Below are positions 21,385 to 33,759 of a stretch of DNA of 64,000 nucleotides, piece by piece. Where the stretch lies: NCBI RefSeq assembly GCF_030445035.2, contig NC_080678.1:65549087-65613086 (forward strand), given 5' to 3'. This DNA comes from Dasypus novemcinctus (lineage: Eukaryota > Chordata > Mammalia > Cingulata > Dasypodidae). The stretch's first letter is position 1, and each line of letters begins with the position of its first letter. The position numbers were made by a program, and so were the translations under genes. The notes under the pieces were generated by a model that had not been told where the DNA came from, searched no databases, and saw nothing but the letters and a program-made list of their open reading frames with translations.

Positions 21385-21760
21385 AGTTCCTCCCATCAAA
21401 AGGTGATACTTTCCAAACCTTTATTTCGGAGTTTGGCAATGTGGCTTGCTATGGTGAATGGGGTGTTAGCAAATGTGACTAAGCACCGGCTTAAAAGCCT
21501 TGTATAGTTGGGCTTCTGGCTCTTTCCCTTTCTGACACTGTCATAAGATGATATCCAAGCTAGGAAATGAGGGACTCACATCCTGTCTCCCTAATTCCCC
21601 ACCTGGTAACTAGCAACTACATTATGATTCAAACATAAAGAAGAACCAACACCAACTTTCAAATTCATGAACCACATAAATGTTTATTGTTTTAAACCAA
21701 TAAGATGTGGATCAGTAAGTCATGCAGCATTATTGTAATAGGAGATAACTAACATAGAGA
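21385..21760 (+). repeat. MaLR-like LTR (tentative)
   Basis: The order 'caatgtggcttgctatggtg', 'gcttaaaagcc', and the terminal 'tgtttattgttttaaaccaa' then 'gcagcattattgtaatagga' is that of a MaLR/MLT1-type solo LTR 3' half. Family assignment is from memory and tentative. Confidence 0.45.
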
Positions 21761-22559
21761 TCTCTCTTTTCATGATATTTACAAGGATATCATGTATAAT
21801 GCATGGAAATATTCAATTCATACTAAAATCATGAAAACATCATAAAAACGACCATAAAACACATAGCACTGGATTTGAAAATATTATGTTGAAATTCATT
21901 TAACTTAGTTATAGTCAGAAGTTAAATTTTCAGATGAAGCAGGATAAATTTTAAAATACATACAAATAATAAGTATGATGCATTTTGTAAGTTTCCTGAA
22001 ATTCATTTCCAGTGAAAGAGGGGTCTTACCTTTATTAAACTATCCACTAATATTGGAAATATTTAGAGGGAGATATACAATATCCTCAAAAATCTGTTAT
22101 GTTCTTTAAACTATCTGTTAGATATTAGGTGAAGATATTGTTACAACAAACTATTTTCAGAAAACTTGAGACAAGGATTGACAACATTTGCAGTACAGAG
22201 TCATCAATTCAGGATACGTCCTTTGGTTCCTCACGGATCACTTTATTTGTTCTCATTCTATTTGTCTCATTCTCTTCTACAGCTATTCCTTAAATTCACT
22301 CTCTGTTCAAGTCCTTTTCCCTATACTAATCCCCTCACTTGCTTGAATTTTAGCTCACTGTGCTGTTTTAATTTTATATTCTCATTTCAACTTTCTTCAT
22401 TTAGAAATGGAAAAGCATTTCAAACCTATTTCAAACTTCAAAATAGGTATCTTAAAAGATTCAAGAATATATTATAGTCCTAAAACAAATTGAGGATGCT
22501 ATTAATATTTTAAAAAGAAAAAGAAAAAAATAGATGTGCCGAAGAGATTTTTGTTGGAA
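21761..22559. other. No gene recognised
   Basis: AT-rich. The 103-codon frame at 22166-22477 has a hydrophobic, low-complexity translation and no recognisable domain; not supported as a gene. Confidence 0.5.
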
Positions 22560-23555
22560 AGCAACCATTAAAAAACAACTATAGGCTTCCAATTTTTAGC
22601 CTGGATGTAAAGAATGTGGTGTTCATCACTCTCATCCTAACAACAAGCATAAAGGTGAAAAACCAAAAAACAACAACCAGGAAATTGAGGCCACAGGGCA
22701 TGCTGCTTCCTCCAAAATCTAGAGAGAAAAAGGCAGACACTGAGAATCACAATTTACCTGGAGGAGAAACCTAGGAGCAGAAAAGACTGTCTGCTGGAGC
22801 TAGTACTGGTAGGAATATTTAAACAGCAATTGATGAATTGCTGGAGGACCAGAGTGGATTAGGTTGAGAGTTAAAAACTCCAGAAACCCCAGGTTCTCAC
22901 AGAGAAGACAAGGAAAAGAAATCCACTCATTCTACCAGAAGGAGGAGAGGAAAAGTAACCACTTTGAAATACTCCCGGAGTATTCTATTCTCTTTTTAAA
23001 AAGTCTATCCTCAAAAGAAACTATTTTACCAGGGCCTAACTGACTTGTGGTAAAGAAATACCCAACTCTAGCCTCCTCTAGCCTTCCAAGTGGGGTAAGG
23101 AAATATCCAACGTCAGGCCCCTACTAGCTTTCAAAATGGCGGAAAGGCAATGCTCAACTACAGCCTTCTTGCCTCACCTAAGGGAAGAGGAAAAGCTAGG
23201 AATCAGTTGTGAAGGTCACAGCTCAGGGACACAGTCCCACTAAAAGACTGAGACCTAATCACTGAATTATACTCCTACCTCTTCAATAAGGCTCCTCTAT
23301 AATGGCAGAGGATTGCAAGGGAAAGAACTGCAAGGCTTAGACCTTATTTAAGAACTATCAAAGGAAACTCAAAGGCAATAAGGGAGACAAAAATAAAAAC
23401 ATCAGAGGAAATTTTAGCCTCTGGCTCCTAGAGCTACAGCAAATAGTAAGCTAATTCCTTGCCAAAAAATAAACAACAACAAAGCACTAAGGCCTACTTA
23501 TCTCTGTCCCATTTTTACCAGGAAAATCAGAACGATCAGTGTATTATCCATAGGG
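22560..23555 (+). mobile_element. Ancient L1 5' region (part 1)
   Basis: Purine-rich sequence of L1M 5'UTR style, e.g. 'gaagaggaaaagctaggaat', 'ctggctcctagagctacag'. It is continued at 24171-24365 after a later insertion. No intact ORF. Confidence 0.5.
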
Positions 23556-24170
23556 GTGCTGATGTAAAGTACCAGCAATCTCTTGGCTCTTATAAAGGGG
23601 ATTTATTTGGGGTAAAGCTTACTATTATAAGGCCCTAAAGTGTCCAACTCAAGGTGCCGTAAGAAGTGCTTTCGCACCAAAGCCAGCTGCCGTGTGTTGA
23701 AGCAAGATGGCAGGTATCTCTGCCTGGTCATTCCTTCCTTCTTCCTCTTTAGGCTCTGTTGGCCCAGTTTCTTCCAATCTCAGCTGTAGGCAGGCATAGG
23801 GCTCCTTTCTTTTTGGGTCTTCTCAACCGCTCAGTTGCTCCGATCTCTTCAACTGCAAACTATCAGACCAGGCGAATAGTTGATCTCTCCCCGGGGCTCC
23901 AGGATCCAAACTAACAAAAAGTTCTCTCCTCCTCCCTGTGTCTTCTTGAGTGAGTGTCTGTTATATCTGCCAACCAAGGGGGTGGGGATTCAATCTGAGT
24001 CACAACCTACTGACGTGGTCAAATCAAAGCCCAGGTAATTTTATCATGACATGTAAGCTGAATCTAATGCATTCAAAGGTATCACACCCAGAGGAATAGA
24101 TAAGTTCACAAACATAATCCTTTTCCGGGTTCGTAAATAATCTCAAACTGCTCCAAGCAATCAACAAAAA
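23556..24170. repeat. Unclassified interspersed repeat, copy 1
   Basis: Shares landmarks with 47388-47990: 'ggggatttatt', 'agcttac', 'aaggc', 'tgtccaa.tcaaggt', and a C/T-rich middle. It interrupts an L1 5' region, so it is younger than that L1. The LTR-like style is inference; no terminal pairs were confirmed. Confidence 0.5.
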
Positions 24171-24365
24171 ATTATGAGGCATACTAAAAAGGGAAAAAAA
24201 AAACATGGTCTGAAGAGACAGAACAAGCACCAGAATCAGACAAGATATGGCAGTGATTTTGGAATTATCAGATAGAGAATTTAAATTAACTATGATTAAT
24301 ATGCTAAGGGCTCTAATAGAAAAAGTGAACAACATACAAGAACAGGTGGGTAATGTGGTAGGGGA
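24171..24365 (+). mobile_element. Ancient L1 5' region (part 2)
   Basis: Continues the L1 of 22560-23555: 'caacaaaaaattatgaggca' then 'atcagatagagaatttaaat', a pattern shared with the L1M ORF1/5'UTR boundary. It stops near 24365. Confidence 0.5.
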
Positions 24366-24477
24366 CAGATCTTTCCTTATTCATTGTTGGGGTTACTTAT
24401 TGTCAGTGAATTATTTCATTTCTATAAATAAGAATAACTGGCCTCCAGTTCATTTATTTTTTCAACTAATTCATTTT

Positions 24478-24750
24478 GTTACTTAGGCAAGTCACTCAAA
24501 TACTTTGGACTATCATTTTCTCATCCGTAAAGCAAGATGGTTATAATATATGAGTCCCTGATTTGTTACTACAGATGCAGATAAGAAACATATGTACAGG
24601 CTACTAAATCCTTACAATGCACTATTATTAGGATATATTGTATCCCTATTTTATAGATAATGAAACTGAAGCCAAGAGACATTAAATTACATGGCCCAAA
24701 ACATGCAAATATGTGTTCATACCCCAGTTTTCAACCACTATACAGTACTG
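24478..24750. repeat. Two MIR fragments in opposite orientation
   Basis: 24478-24550 reads plus ('aggcaagtcactcaaatact...tcatccgtaaa'). 24610-24750 reads minus ('ccctattttatagataatga', ending 'ccactatacagtactgc'). Confidence 0.55.
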
Positions 24751-25748
24751 CATCCATGTGTTTGTAATAAAATAACTAATAGCAGGCATGGAGACGGAGA
24801 CATCATTAGTAGTTAAACATGTTAACTGCAGACACCAAATAATTTTGAGGTATGTTTAAGTTGCATCCTGGAATTCCAGACATATAAAATATGAAATATG
24901 GCAGCATGGTATGAATTCTTAGTTATCTAGTTGATTACAGGATCAGTCAGGGATAGGCACAATTTAAGTATCAGCAGAAAAAAATATAAATGTGAGTGGA
25001 AAATGAGTATACTTCCCCAAGCTAAGTCCATCTACTTCACATATTTTCAACATTTGGTGAAATGATGTAGGACAATAATAGCTATTCTGTTTTAATATTT
25101 GGAAAAGCAAATCTGGAATTCCAGATAGGGAGAAGATGAAGAATTCAAAGGACTTTCATATCAAATATAATTGTTTAGCACTTCTGGTAATAGAAGATTG
25201 AGCTGTAGAAACCCATCAAGCTTCTTAGAAATTACATGAGGAGAAAAAATTATCAGCTGAGAAAAGAAACCTAGCACAGGCACTTAGTTTTATTCTAGGA
25301 AAACTAAAGCATACCAGCAGCTGCTCAGCTGCCAGAAGTGTTTACTCATTTTCAAATAGAAGGGCCTGGAAGAAATGTATATCAAAAAAGAAGAAAAAGG
25401 AGACCACTCCTACTCTGTTCAATCCCTCACACTTTGACTAGAAAGCTACTGACAATAAGTATGAGCCAGTGTATAGAGATAAAATCCTTCTGCCATCTCA
25501 GATCAGAAAGGAAACTTCATTCTCAGACTGAAATGTATCGAAAGGTTGTTATTCTTGGCACAACTTCTGCAAATTACCTTAGAAAGGAGAGTTCTTATCC
25601 ATTGACTAGCATCAGCATCCACTTACTGGCAAAATATGACTAGTAAGAATAATGCTAATTAAAAATAATAACTACCATGGACACAATTTTTCTATTTGAG
25701 TATTGCACCTATTTTTCTATAGACTATCTTTATATAATATTCTTGCAA
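24751..25748. other. No gene recognised
   Basis: AT-rich, no repeat assigned. A 101-codon frame at 25338-25643 has no recognisable motif. Confidence 0.45.
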
Positions 25749-26187
25749 TGGTTAATATCATATGGCAACTTGGCTAGATTATGCTGTCCAGCTGTTTCCT
25801 CAAGCAACAACTGATTGTTACTTTAAGGGTATTTTGTATGTGGATTTGCACCTAAAGTTAGTTAATTGCATCTGCAAGCAAAGGAGACTGCTCTCAGCAA
25901 TGAGAGGAATCCCTCACCCAATCAGTTGGGGATCATAAAGGCAGACTTAGGAATTCAGAAGACAGAAAGAATTCCTGATTCTACTTCTGGGTAATTCAAC
26001 TTCATCTTCATCAGAGTTGCCAACTTAAAGTCCACCATACAGATTCAGCTTTGCCAATCCACATGGTCTCATGAACTAATTTGTACAATAAATCTCTGCA
26101 TATATATGTATGTATGTATAAGCATACAAATACAGTAAATATATGCATATTTTTTTTCTGTCTCTTTGGAGAACCCTGACTAATGCA
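25749..26187 (+). repeat. MLT2-like ERVL solo LTR
   Basis: Begins 'tggttaatatcatatggcaa', contains 'cccaatcagttggg' and an 'aataaatctctgcatatata' segment, and ends 'tttggagaaccctgactaat', in the order of mammalian ERVL MLT2 LTRs. The AATAAA at about 26089 would be its poly(A) signal. No internal retroviral sequence is attached. A direct repeat was not clearly resolved. Confidence 0.6.
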
Positions 26188-26204
26188 ATTGTCAACACCT
26201 CATG

Positions 26205-26325
26205 AATTAGTCACTGCATTTTACATATGTAGAAGTTGAGAATAAGAGAAATTATGTACCATGGCTAAAACAATTCAAATATTAAGCAGTAGAAATATGA
26301 TTTGAAACTGGTGTTCTTAGTCTAA
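26205..26325 (-). repeat. MIR fragment
   Basis: 'cattttacatatgtagaagt' then 'accatggctaaaac' follow the reversed MIR core. Directly downstream of the MLT2-like LTR. Confidence 0.5.
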
Positions 26326-29300
26326 ATTTTTTCATTCTTATTCATTAACTATGCAAACAGTCTGAGTTTTGTTGATGTCTCTTTCTAATGAGGTATATCC
26401 TGAATGTGATTTTCTAGACAGTGATTGTGGACAAATCAGTCTTTCTTTCTCTCTTTCTCGCTCAATGAATGTTTATAGATAAAATATCTGGAAATGAATT
26501 ATTTATTTAATATCTAGAAATTTATCTGGAAATGAGTCAAATAATCCTACCATTTGCCTTCATTTAAAAAACAATTAAAAAATAAATCTGTACCTGAATT
26601 TTATCATTAGGAAATGAAATAAAACAAAAAATAAAATCAGAACCTTGAAGTAAAAATCTCCCTGACTACCTAGCTTCAAAAATGCTATTTTCTGAATAAG
26701 ATTACAAATGCTGGAAATTCACCTTGTACTTCCTATACTAAAAGCATTTATTAGGCCAAGGGGGATGCTGACATGCTCATAAAGTGCTAATCTTATAAAA
26801 CTCACAGCAAAAGAAAAAAGCTAAGTAATATGGTCCATAAAAATGGTTTCCATACAGATAACCCAAAAAAACAGATTTGCTCCTCATGCAATTATCTGAA
26901 AGTGCAAGCTCAGGGCAGAGCTCAAGTAGTAAGGTGTTAATCATCATGGCCACAATGGCAAGTTCTAGTTCCTCTAGTATGAAGGAATAAAAACAAAAGT
27001 TTCCAAGCAATCAGATGGTGATGCAGGCTGGGCCACTCACCGTAACTAGTTGGTAAAAAAATGAAGTTGTGAAGGCCTCAATCTCAAGTATGAAGAAGTA
27101 GATGGCAGATAAGGTGAGTTTAGAATCTCTTTGGACTGCAAGTGAGGAGACTGTGTCTCCTTAGCCAATTCCTGGCCAAGGAATTGGCTGATCTGGACAG
27201 TTTTTTATCTCTAAGATGAGAGCGTCAATGATCCTCATCTTTTTAAAGGTTGTAGATGCTTTTGGAGAATTTGGTAGAAAACAATGCACATGGCCACAAA
27301 AATAATAATTGTTATATAATGTGGGTATCCCAGGTTCTTAGTTCTGACCCTAAATTAAATGATCTCCATGGTCTTTCATAGTTTTATCGCCTTTTCATTT
27401 TTTCTTTCTAATTCCAAAGAAGATAATTTGCACAGAATTACCAAGATCTAGCTATAGATCTAGTTTAGATACAATAACTAAATACCTTATCAAGGAAAAT
27501 GACCCTGTAGTGCCATACATTGATTTGGGTGTGGTTATGTATGTGAATAAGCACAAGTTTCAACCACTGTCTTTTCCAACTGAAATCCAGGTGATCAAGG
27601 GTTTTACTTTCCACACCATTCTAAAAACTTCTAGCTGTCAGTGACTCCATGCTTTCTTTCAAGAGAGTACAAACTGGCTCTTTTTCTGGCTGCAGGCAGG
27701 TTTCATGCTTGCTGGAAAATCCAGGGACAACTTTCAGTGATCTCTTGATGAAAATGACAGTGACAAGCAAACAAAAGTGTCCTCTGCTGATCCAAGGCAG
27801 AAAAGGACTCTGCTTCTCTATTCCTGCACCACCACAGACCCTATCACACCTCACTGGGCCCTTTGCCAGTACTGCTTTTAGACCATGGCAAGAGAGACCC
27901 CTGCCATGTGTCCTGTGTTTTAGAAGGCCCCTCTCAGGCCTTTCTCTGGCCAAAAAGTCAAACCCACCTGGAACTTGATCCACTTTCCTACAACATTCTC
28001 CAGGTAGTCAGAACGCTGAACACCCTAGGACTGCTTCCTGGATCAACGTGGGTCTTTTCCTAAACCTGGAAACTGTTCAGGATTGGCTACTTCTTAAAAA
28101 GTGTGGGTAAAGCTTGGCCAGAATGTTCATACATGTGCATGAAGCCACTGAAGCGCAGGGAAAAAAACCCACTAGGACAGAAAGAGAAGCAGGATTCTCT
28201 TTGTGCCAGTTGCTGAGGCCCAGTCAGCCCAACATTTCTCTGTTTCAAAGAATTCTGAAGCATCTGAGATTATCCAAGTGGTTTTGAAAGTATATCTTTC
28301 ACATCATAGGTTAAAATATTTTTTAATAGTTTTTTGCTTGATTTATAACATTTACATATTTAGAACTGAAGTAAATATACCTCCATTTGTACCCTTGCTC
28401 CAGGACACACTGAGTCGACCCATGGACCTCCTCCCAGGAGGTCCACACCCCCAAATCATTCTCTCTCATCCAGTCTTCCCAGCAGTCGAGTAGTTCGTTT
28501 CTGTCTCAATTCTTTTCCACATCTATTATTATATTATATTCCCTATGTTGTATATCCTCTTAAGAGAACTCTTGCTTAAAGATCAAGTTTAGTTTTTCAA
28601 ATTATTATTTTTTATCTTTACTTCCAATAACACTTTTTTTGAAGTCAAAATAAAAAATAATTATAAAATCCCAAATTTTGTGAATACTTCTGGTAGACAG
28701 AGGGTAAACTCAGATGCAAGAATTGTGAAAAGACAAGAAAAATGATAATATTTCAATATACTGCCTCATTGCATATCTCACTCAATTTTCCAACATTTTC
28801 ACATAATTTGAGAAAAGTAACATTTGTGATCACTCAGGGGTAGGCAGTGACTTGGGAACTAAAAAATCACATAGATTGAAAAGAAAAGGTTCAAAACAAA
28901 GAGAACAAATACAGATGTAAAAATGGACTATTTGTCAAGTATAATATTTACCTTTTTTTTGTAAGTAGGATCTAAATTATTCTTTTTATGATGCCAGTCT
29001 TCCTGAAAACACTTTAAAACCTACTTTTCCAGATTGAAAAATATCCTGATAACCTTATTAAAGGAAGACAGGAGTATTACAAAAATAACTCGGCTCTCAT
29101 GCTTTGTTGCCTGTCTTCTTTCCTACACCAAAAGCATAAAGAATATACGGCCGAATACCAAAGAAATGATTTAGAATAACAGCATAAGAGCTATGGCTGT
29201 GTTCATATGAAATTGGTAGAAATGAGAATAAAGATGTATTTTTTCATTATATTGATCAAGAAACTCCACCTTTACAGAATAGTGGCTCCCACATAGAAAA

Positions 29301-29361
29301 AATAATCTTGAAAACTTTTTTTTTCTAAATATGAAATCATGATGCCTTTGAAAAGAACATA
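26326..29361. other. No gene recognised; short hairpins
   Basis: Mostly AT-rich. 27163-27189 is a perfect 11-bp inverted repeat with a 5-nt loop. 28424-28444 is a perfect 9-bp inverted repeat with a 3-nt loop. 27621-27983 is richer in GC and open on both strands (109 and 120 codons) without recognisable domains. Confidence 0.5.
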
Positions 29362-29750
29362 GGTTTTTTTTTTTTTTTTTTTAGAGGGCTGATAAAGACG
29401 GTCTTTACTTCCTTTTAGCTTTACTAAAGTTTAGCCTTCTCCCTAACTCCAGACCCTTGACCTCCCTCTCCCCTGGTCCTTACAATCTAGGCAGCTAACA
29501 AGTGCCTAACCTAGGTAGTTTCTAATCTCCCTCTTCCTCTCTCCTGACCCTTACAGAACTCCAGGTAGTTTAGTCACAGCAAAAGAAAACATTCAAAACC
29601 AAGAGGCCGTAACTGAAAACAGGAAATCACTCACCCATGCCAGTTATCAACCCATTTTAACATCCTCTAGCATTTTTCCACTAGCCTCCTCCAGTGGCAT
29701 TCGCAGCTGTGGTCTCCCTACTTAAAAGCCCGTAACTCCAGTCTAACCAC
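29362..29750 (-). repeat. Poly(T)-led unclassified element (tentative)
   Basis: A run of about 18 T near 29367-29382 is followed by C/T-rich sequence with an internal partial repetition ('ctccctctcccctgg..ccttaca' and 'ctccctcttcctctctcctg'). A T run at the left edge would fit the tail of a minus-strand retroposon, but no family was recognised. Confidence 0.3.
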
Positions 29751-30145
29751 GAGAAAATCAGGCAAGTCCAAATTGAGTGACATTCTATAAAATGTCTGAT
29801 CAGCCCTCTTCAAACCTGTCAGAGTCCTCAAAGACAAGGAATGTCTGTGAGACTGTCACAATCACAAGGAGCAAAAGGACATAAGACAAATAATATAATG
29901 TGGGAACCTAGATGGGAGCCTGGAACCAAAAAAGGAATTTGGGGAAAAACCAATGAAATTCAAGTAAAATAGGAGCTTAGTTACTAATTTATCAGTGTTG
30001 GGTCATCAGTTGTGACAAATAAACCATGGTGATGTAAGATGTTAATAATGAGGAAAATTCAGGGAGGGGTATGAGAAAATTCTCTGTACTTTCTCTGCAA
30101 CTTTTCTATTTATATAAAACAATTTTAAAAGAAAGAGTTTATTTT
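29751..30145 (+). mobile_element. Ancient L1 3' end
   Basis: 'gagtgacattctataaaatg', 'gatcagccctcttcaaac', 'gacaaataaaccatggtgat', and 'tgcaacttttctatttatat' occur in the order of L1M-type 3'UTRs and end in A-rich sequence at about 30140. Confidence 0.55.
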
Positions 30146-32993
30146 TTAAAAAGTGGGGTTATATTTTGTAGACATATACAGCTTATAAATAAAATCTATT
30201 TAATTTATCTGGTATCTATGGACAAGTTTTATGATAATGGCAGCCTCTATCTTCTCAATAACTGACATTAATTTATATGCATTTCATAACCAAGAGTAGA
30301 GCCCTAATATGGGGAAATAAATACGAAATGGCAAAAATTCCTAGGGATAAGCTGCCATCTAATTTATGTTATCTTGTTTAGGGGCAAACTTTTGTAGCAG
30401 GATACTGAGGGCTTTTATGAGGACTTAGTACATTGTCTTTAAATGAGACTTTGACTGGACTGTGTACATAGAAAAAAATTTATTCATATTCTTTTAAATT
30501 ATTCTGTCTCAAATAGAAATAGTAGACTCCTTATGTCCTCTGTAGTGTATTTATTTTTTACTGATATTATCTTTTCACATAATAATCTTTTGTCACCCAA
30601 ATAAGAACTATCCTGAAGTTGGCATGTATCATGTCTGATTTTTAGTTTAATCATCCATAGCACCTTGTAGTATTTCTTTACACACTTTTGGTTGCTTCAT
30701 TATCTGTTTTAGGTTCTATATTAAAATTTTCTGTATGCATCATCATTGATATTACATGTTCTATGAAATTCTAAAATTTCAGGAAAAATTGTCTATTGTT
30801 CAAAAAGATCTAAATCAGTTTTCTGACCTATTAAGAATTCACTGACAAAATATTTAACATTTTGTTTTCCCTTGCTATGAAGGTATTTATTGGCAATGAT
30901 AGCAGTTTTTATATTGACTATAACTTGACCAATATTTGGTTAGCAAAGCAAAAATTCACCTATCTATCTGGTATTATTATATCCCATGAATCAATAGTCT
31001 TATTAACTTCTCATTGATTTGACTCCTGTATCTAAGCACCATGTTGGCCCTGCGATGTCTTTTCCAATGGTCATTCACCTATACCTAAACTTCTCAACAT
31101 GAACTGCAAGCTGGAACGTTGTCTTCTATTCAAATGACAAAGTGTTACTTTTGTTATTTGTTCATTTTATTTCAATGAAAGTCAAGCTACGTATTCATTG
31201 GTCCTAACAAAGCATCTTCAAATCCAAGAAGTCAGGAAAATAATTTAGTAGAAATGAAAAATAATAAATAATTTTAAATAATTCTCTAATAAAAAAATAT
31301 GCGAGAAAGCTGCCATATATATGGTTCAACTCACAGAGAAAAGATAACCTGGTTATATACACTGTCACATAAGAGTACGTGAAAGTGATCCCTGTACAGT
31401 TTTGCTGAAATCAATTCATTACAAAGGAATCCTTCGTCATAGGGCATAATAACATATTCAGATTCAAAAGTTGACACATAATTTTAATTCTTACATTTCA
31501 TAGTCAAATAATATATTTGCACAAGAGAAAGGTGATTATCCATAGAGCAAAAGTTATCTTAACACACAAAAAAATGATTTCCTAGGAACTTACTTTCCTC
31601 AAAGATACTCATTAGCTGCCTATTCATTTATTTTTCCATACCGAGCATTAATCCATGATTTCCCCCATTCACTGGTAATTCAGTGATATATAGAGCTAAT
31701 CGACCTGCTTAGTTTTCATTTTCCTTTTTGAGCTCTAAATAAATAAATTCCTGATTAATAAGAGGAGACTTACAGGATTCTGTCAGCTCAGCCTTCTCTT
31801 TTGGGATTTGCCCAGTTTTAGGAGCACATCTGCAAACTCACCTTAACTCTATCATCAAATCTTGTAGTGTGTTAGGGACTTAACAACAGGATCATTCCAT
31901 CTCCAGGAAACAAGTTTTCTAAGAATATGAGAGCTTCAGCAAGGATAGATTATTCAGTTTACAAAACCATATTTATTACTGAATGATTATTCAATTGTTA
32001 GGTTTTTGGAGATACCATGTAGTACTGCCTTTTCATATGAATTATTCAATAAAGTCAAATATTAAAATATAATTATTATTAACCTGGTGGGGTGGCAAGC
32101 TTTCAAACCTTAAGAGAGCAATGTATTTTTATAATGTTTTTCTTTCTTGCACTTAGGTTTGCTCTATCAAATCTGACATAAAACCTGCCCTCTTAGCAGA
32201 GGGCTATATGCATGAAAATTGAAGAATATGTGCAATATATATTTTGAAGTTTGCCTGGGACTGGTAAATTTTCTTGTAAAGCCTGAATTTATGGTACATT
32301 TATCATAGATGCTGAATGCCATCAAGTAAGAAAAACTCACAGGATTAGATAGTACCTCTTACAGCAAAGATAACAAGTTTCAGAAGCTAGTTTCTTCGTT
32401 TCTGATAATGGTACTTTTATGGCCTCTTCTCCATCCCACATACAGTCAGAGACTAATTTTGCTGCTTGAAGATGAGAAAAATACCACCAGACTGGAGACT
32501 TTGGAAGCTATTGTATCATTATTGTATCAGTTTTAAAATTTAGCAAAATTCTTTCTAACACAGCTTGATTGGTTCTAGATGTTGCTTGACCCCCATGACA
32601 TGAAACCTATGAAACAGCCTAAGCTTTACTGTACAAATATCCTCTGTCTTAAAGGCAGGAACCTGAGGACCATTGCTTTGGGAAGAGAGAGGATTTAAAG
32701 GGGAAGATAACCATGCTATAACTTTCACAATAACAGCCTCTATCTCTTACAGATCTAATCTCTTCAATAGCAAGCATAGTGTCTTGTATACACACAAGGT
32801 AATAAACATTTGTCGAATTTTCAAGTAAGTATACAAAGGGTACAATCATATGAGATTGAAAAATAAATACAACACTGTGTAGCCTGGAAATATAACATAT
32901 CTATGCATTAAGAAATAGAATCAGAAGGAAGTAGACTTAGACAGCTGTAGCAAGTTGCTCTTATACATAGCGCATCATGGGAACACAGGCTTA
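30146..32993. other. No gene recognised
   Basis: Low-GC, unannotated sequence up to the left target duplication of retrovirus B. No open frame above about 65 codons shows a motif. Confidence 0.5.
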
Positions 32994-32997
32994 GGCA

Positions 32998-33531
32998 TGT
33001 TGTACTGGAACTAAAATAAACAGACTTTTAAAAAAGGGATGCAGAGCAAGTTTATTGAGCTAAAGTTGCATTAACACAGGAGCAGCACCAAAAGAGGTGC
33101 CTGCTCAAAAGATGGAGTTGGGGGACCAGCTTATCTGGCTGCTTGAAACAAAGGGAAGGAGAGGGAATTGAGGAGGGGTGAAGACAATGGGGTACTTGAG
33201 CTATGTAAACTACAGGGTGGGAGGGTGTGGTGTCTGGCAGGGTGTCCCAGTTTGTTAATCAGCAACCAGGAGGTTGACGTTAGATTGTGGCCATTTGGTG
33301 ATGTTGGCCATTTGGTGAAGATCAACAGACTTTACTGGTGCCAGCTGAAACTCTTGATTACAGCTCTTCTTCCTTGGATGGAGAAGAGGTTTTTATCAGC
33401 ACTTCAAAGGGTAACTGGTATGTCAGCCTGCTTCAGTTAACCTCTGTTTCTTCTTTGAAATTCTCCAGATAAAATAGAAGTTCAAACAAATCAAGATGGT
33501 TAGTAAAATAATTTATCATTCCAATTTCACA
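32998..33531 (-). repeat. 3' LTR of retrovirus B
   Basis: 534 bp, colinear with 38641-39182 with scattered substitutions and small indels. The element-strand TATA-type box of the 5' copy is altered here (plus-strand cttatct instead of cttatat near 33130-33140). An AATAAA signal reads on the minus strand near its left end. Confidence 0.88.
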
Positions 33532-33545
33532 TTCTCTCTTTTTGG
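33532..33545 (-). promoter_or_regulatory. Polypurine tract of retrovirus B
   Basis: In element sense an aaaaagagagaa run abuts the 3' LTR, the normal position of the plus-strand primer. Confidence 0.6.
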
Positions 33546-33759
33546 TTGAGGGAGTATTTTGACTCCCTAAAGACAAGGTATGACTAGTTTGGGGCTCTAT
33601 AGACTGATACTCTAGACCTACAGGGGAGAGGAGTAAAAGTCCATTGGCTTTGAGACTCTGTGTGATGAAGTTAGTGATGATGCGAATGAAAACACAGGTG
33701 CAAGGAGAAGGATGCTGCATGATCAGCAACGAGACTAGGGAATACAGCTGAGAGGTGTT

